Below, one piece after another: positions 12,749 through 15,013 of a DNA stretch of 15,013 nt. Source of the DNA: Candidatus Fibrimonadales bacterium (lineage in GTDB: Bacteria > Fibrobacterota > Fibrobacteria > Fibrobacterales > Fibrobacteraceae); the NCBI GenBank assembly GCA_009788135.1, contig WQSA01000039.1, forward strand, positions 1-15,013, in the 5' to 3' direction. The notes under the pieces were generated by a model. That model saw only the letters and a list, made by a program, of their open reading frames with translations, did not search any database and was not told the origin of the DNA. The position numbers were made by a program, and so were the translations under genes. Within the stretch, counting starts at the first letter, position 1. Each line of letters begins with the position of its first letter.

Positions 12749-12787
12749 TCCCGAAGCAGACGCTCTACCAGGCTGAGCTATATTCCG
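12749..12787 (-). tRNA. tRNA-Pro(CGG) 5' half, cut at the end of the anticodon loop
   Basis: Thirty-nine bases match a tRNA from base 1 to the last base of the anticodon loop. Acceptor 5' strand CGGAATA, then TA, D stem GCTC / GAGC around AGCCTGGTA, G26, anticodon stem TCTGC, loop TTCGGGA with anticodon CGG (12751-12753). The following bases (AATGCT) do not pair with TCTGC, and no T arm or matching acceptor 3' strand TATTCCG is found downstream, so the 3' half is missing here. The break falls where tyrosine integrases often cross over. Most likely it is the attachment-site remnant at the right end of the element, with the 3' half beyond the left border. Confidence 0.7.
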
Positions 12788-12843
12788 AAAATATTAGTTG
12801 CTGTAATATAGAAAAATGCTAGCCCTCTAACATTAGACCCTCT

Positions 12844-12863
12844 ATGCAAAGCTAAATTTGCAT
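12844..12863. other. Hairpin directly after the ubiD-like gene
   Basis: ATGCAAA (12844-12850) and TTTGCAT (12857-12863) form a perfect 7-bp stem with a 6-nt loop, immediately after the stop codon of the decarboxylase gene. No T-run follows directly on the minus strand (a TTTTT occurs about 30 bases on), so terminator function is uncertain. Confidence 0.35.
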
Positions 12864-14411
12864 CTAAAGACTTTGCGCATATCCCTCCTTCATCCTAGCG
12901 TCAATCACAATCTGCCCATCCTTAATCGCAATATCGCTCGCGGGGTTTGAGCGGGTAAATGCAACCCAAAGCAAATTTTCCAAATTCTTATTCGTAAATT
13001 CAGCATCGTCGCATAGAATTACAAGAGGGAATTTTTCTGCGGAGTTGGGGCAATCACGTGGGGTTGCCCAGACGATATGCTGAGTGACCAAAATTCCCTT
13101 CACAGGCCCGGCACAGCCCAATTCCCTGCATGGCTCGCCAGCCGCTGCAAACACCGCCTTTGAACCGCGATTCAAACGAGTTCCGGTATAATCCAAAGTG
13201 TCTATGCTTGTGCTTTTTATAATGTTTACATCACGCTCAAAATTTATTCTTCGCAAAATATGCTCCAAAAACGCTGCGATATTATGCACGGAGAGATTCG
13301 GGTCATCCTCTTTTGCCGCAATAAACAAATACTTCGCAAGCGAAAGCTGGCCAAAACCCAGAATCGCATTGCTCTGCGTTAACAATTCCAAAGGCTCGCG
13401 CTTTTCATACGGCAAATACCGCTCGCTGCCGAGTGCCAAAAGCAAAGGATGAACGCCTGCCGCATCCACAGCGTTTACCTCATGCACCCCGGGAAGCACA
13501 AAGGGGAGCAGCGGTTTGGTGATTTTGTGGATTATTTTGCTGAAAATTGTGTCTTCCTGCGGAGGGCGGCCAACAACGGTGAAAGGAAATACAGCGTCTT
13601 TTCTCGCAAAAACTTTATGCACTTTTAGATAAGGAAAAGGATGCGTTTCGGAGTAATAACCCAAATGGTCGCCAAACGGCCCTTCGGGTTTCAAATCGCT
13701 TTGCACCTCGCCCAGAATGCAAAAATCAGCCTCAGCGGAAATAAACCACTCTTTGTGCCACGCATAACGGAACGCTCTTCCTGCAAACATTCCAGCGAAA
13801 GCCAGCTCCGGAATCTTGTTTGGAAGCGGCATAACAGCGGCTAGAGCGTGCCCTGGCGGGCCGCCTATAAAAATGCTCACCTTCAGTTTTTCGCCGCGCT
13901 CAAGCGCCTCTTTGTGGTGAATTCCTATTCCTCGGTGAATTTGATAGTGCAGTCCGCACTCCTCGTTTTGAATATAATCGTTGCCGCTTATCTGCACTCT
14001 GTACATTCCCAAGTTTGAATGCAGCCAGGATTTTTTGCCCGGTTTTATGGTCAAGACTTGAGGTAAGGTTAAGAATGCGCCGCCGTCTCTGGGCCAGCAT
14101 TTTATCTGCGGCAAGTCGGAGAGAGCAATCTTGCTTTGCATAACGGGTTTTGTAAGCGAGTGCATTGGCATCATTTTCAAAAAATTGCGCTTTAGCAACA
14201 GGTTTGCCCTTTTTTCGGTGCCGAACAAATTGCATACGGCTGGGAACTTGCTTCCTTCCACGTTTTCAAAAAAGATCGCAGGGCCGCCGCTTGCAAACGC
14301 TTTGCGGGCAACTGCGGCCATTTCCAAATTCGGAGACACCTGCTCTTTTACGCGAATAAGCTCGCCGCGCTTCTCAAGCATCTCGCAAGCTTTTCTTATA
14401 AATGATGGCAT
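12864..14411 (-). CDS. UbiD-family decarboxylase
   Basis: A 515-aa member of the UbiD family of prenylated-FMN-dependent (de)carboxylases. Key features: NLGMYRVQ (133-140), where Asn133 and Arg138 match the metal-binding Asn and catalytic Arg of fungal Fdc1 in spacing; LHYQIHRGIG (154-163); and EGPFGDHLGYYSE (243-255), in which Glu243 and Asp248 take the places of the catalytic acidic pair. VVGRPPQEDT and WVAFTRSNPASDI at the end are also characteristic. The length is usual for the family. GGAG is nine bases before the ATG, which overlaps the stop of the upstream gene by one base, so the two are cotranscribed. No UbiX flavin prenyltransferase is nearby. The substrate (quinone precursor or other aromatic/unsaturated acid) cannot be told from sequence. 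It is part of the host chromosome. Confidence 0.9.
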   Translation of the reverse strand: MPSFIRKACEMLEKRGELIRVKEQVSPNLEMAAVARKAFASGGPAIFFENVEGSKFPAVCNLFGTEKRANLLLKRNFLKMMPMHSLTKPVMQSKIALSDLPQIKCWPRDGGAFLTLPQVLTIKPGKKSWLHSNLGMYRVQISGNDYIQNEECGLHYQIHRGIGIHHKEALERGEKLKVSIFIGGPPGHALAAVMPLPNKIPELAFAGMFAGRAFRYAWHKEWFISAEADFCILGEVQSDLKPEGPFGDHLGYYSETHPFPYLKVHKVFARKDAVFPFTVVGRPPQEDTIFSKIIHKITKPLLPFVLPGVHEVNAVDAAGVHPLLLALGSERYLPYEKREPLELLTQSNAILGFGQLSLAKYLFIAAKEDDPNLSVHNIAAFLEHILRRINFERDVNIIKSTSIDTLDYTGTRLNRGSKAVFAAAGEPCRELGCAGPVKGILVTQHIVWATPRDCPNSAEKFPLVILCDDAEFTNKNLENLLWVAFTRSNPASDIAIKDGQIVIDARMKEGYAQSL

Positions 14412-15013
14412 TATTCAATCTCCAAGCTGAAGTGCGTCATGAGCTTCTGAACGTGTTCCCTTGAATATAGATTATTTTTTTGAAACCATGGATGGCTTCC
14501 GCCGCTTGGCAAATTTTCACGCTTGCTGCATATTTCATAGATTTTGCTTAAATAATCTCTTAACGGAGTTATCGCCGAATAACATTCATGCCATTCTAAA
14601 TTATATGCATATCTTTGCATAATTTCTTTTGTGGCATTTTCTGCTCTTTTGTAACCTATGGTTTGGATGTCTATTTTTTGCGTTGGGCAATCTGCCAATG
14701 CATGGTAATTGCCGTCTTGACATTCGTAATCCTGAAAAGTCCATATCTTTCCGTTATCTTTCTGCTCAATTTTACTTATCTCCAAAAAAAATTCATCACC
14801 AACATATCTGCGCCAACTATGCGAAAGCACAAAACTGTCTTGAATCATGTGGCATAATTTTCCCAATTCAAAAAGGCTTTCTGCGTTTTTTTTCTCTTTT
14901 TTGCATTTAATAGCTTTGGAATACCATTGCTGGGCTTGGTCTAATATTGTGTTTCTCACCTCAGCATTTGTTTTTGTTGGAGAGTATTTTGGGCACATTG
15001 AATGCCAATGCTG
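14411..15013 (-). CDS. Zinc-dependent phospholipase C-like protein (5' end outside the window)
   Basis: At least 195 aa, and the frame stays open to the window edge (HWHSMCPKY before the first ATG at 14998), so the N-terminus is probably missing. ELGKLCHMIQDSFVLSHSWR (about 45-63 from that ATG) resembles the HxxxD...H metal site of zinc-dependent phospholipase C and P1-nuclease-like proteins (His50, Asp54, His60), and the HWH upstream could add another ligand. The C-terminal part is helical with no clear motif. The stop overlaps the decarboxylase start, so they form an operon, yet no common pathway is obvious. Catalytic activity is not certain from the visible part. Confidence 0.55.
   Translation of the reverse strand, partial: QHWHSMCPKYSPTKTNAEVRNTILDQAQQWYSKAIKCKKEKKNAESLFELGKLCHMIQDSFVLSHSWRRYVGDEFFLEISKIEQKDNGKIWTFQDYECQDGNYHALADCPTQKIDIQTIGYKRAENATKEIMQRYAYNLEWHECYSAITPLRDYLSKIYEICSKRENLPSGGSHPWFQKNNLYSREHVQKLMTHFSLEIE

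Noticed and set aside
12749..12787. Archaeal split or intron-containing tRNA, and hence an archaeal host
   Set aside because: No matching 3' exon or anticodon-stem complement is found downstream, the tRNA begins with C1 as in bacteria, and the window has bacterial-type ribosome sites and an intrinsic terminator.

Overview
The window looks bacterial. Most genes have strong Shine-Dalgarno sequences, there is a hairpin-plus-T-run intrinsic terminator at 2551-2587, and a tRNA-Pro fragment begins with C1 as bacterial tRNA-Pro does (archaeal tRNA-Pro normally begins with G). The phylum cannot be told from the sequence. About 12.7 kb of the 15 kb is the right-hand part of an integrated plasmid-like or prophage-like element; the last 2.2 kb is ordinary chromosome. 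No capsid, tail, portal or terminase gene is present, so plasmid, satellite and prophage early region cannot be told apart.

Layout, left to right. (1) 48-6535, all on the minus strand: a tightly packed operon, read from 6535 downwards. It encodes two small ribbon-helix-helix-like proteins, several small Cys-rich or helical proteins, a Gp37/Gp68-family (DUF5131) protein, a MazG-like pyrophosphohydrolase, a HAD-type deoxyribonucleotidase, a replication-initiator-like protein, a small HTH protein and a ParB-like protein. Most junctions are stop/start overlaps with the next ribosome binding site inside the preceding gene, including a 52-codon gene at 4844-5002. The initiator gene carries six copies of the palindrome CGTGATNATCACG, which I read as a replication origin inside the gene, in the manner of phage lambda O. 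A terminator just upstream of it looks like an attenuator. (2) 6536-6645: an AT-rich divergent control region with a perfect inverted repeat against the HTH start codon. (3) 6646-10496, plus strand: an AT-rich cargo cassette of an Xre-type regulator, a 45-aa coiled-coil peptide, two tandem SIR2-like proteins and a coiled-coil two-membrane-segment protein that I match from memory to DUF6161. This is the best candidate for an undescribed (probably anti-phage, NAD-depleting) system. (4) 10595-12549, minus strand: tyrosine integrase, then a Phd-type antitoxin and a PIN toxin. (5) 12550-12863: repeats, an inverted repeat next to the presumed attachment site, and the 5' half of a tRNA-Pro(CGG) gene that stops exactly at the end of the anticodon loop. 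(6) 12864-15013, minus strand: chromosomal UbiD-family decarboxylase and an upstream protein resembling zinc-dependent phospholipase C, with its 5' end beyond the window.

How it fits together (inference): the integrase inserted the element into the anticodon loop of a tRNA-Pro gene. The minus-strand operon replicates and maintains the element and adjusts nucleotide pools. The plus-strand cassette and the PIN/Phd pair are accessory cargo that would protect the host or stabilise the element. In the SIR2 pair, the first protein appears to lack the catalytic histidine while the second keeps it, suggesting a regulator/effector pair.
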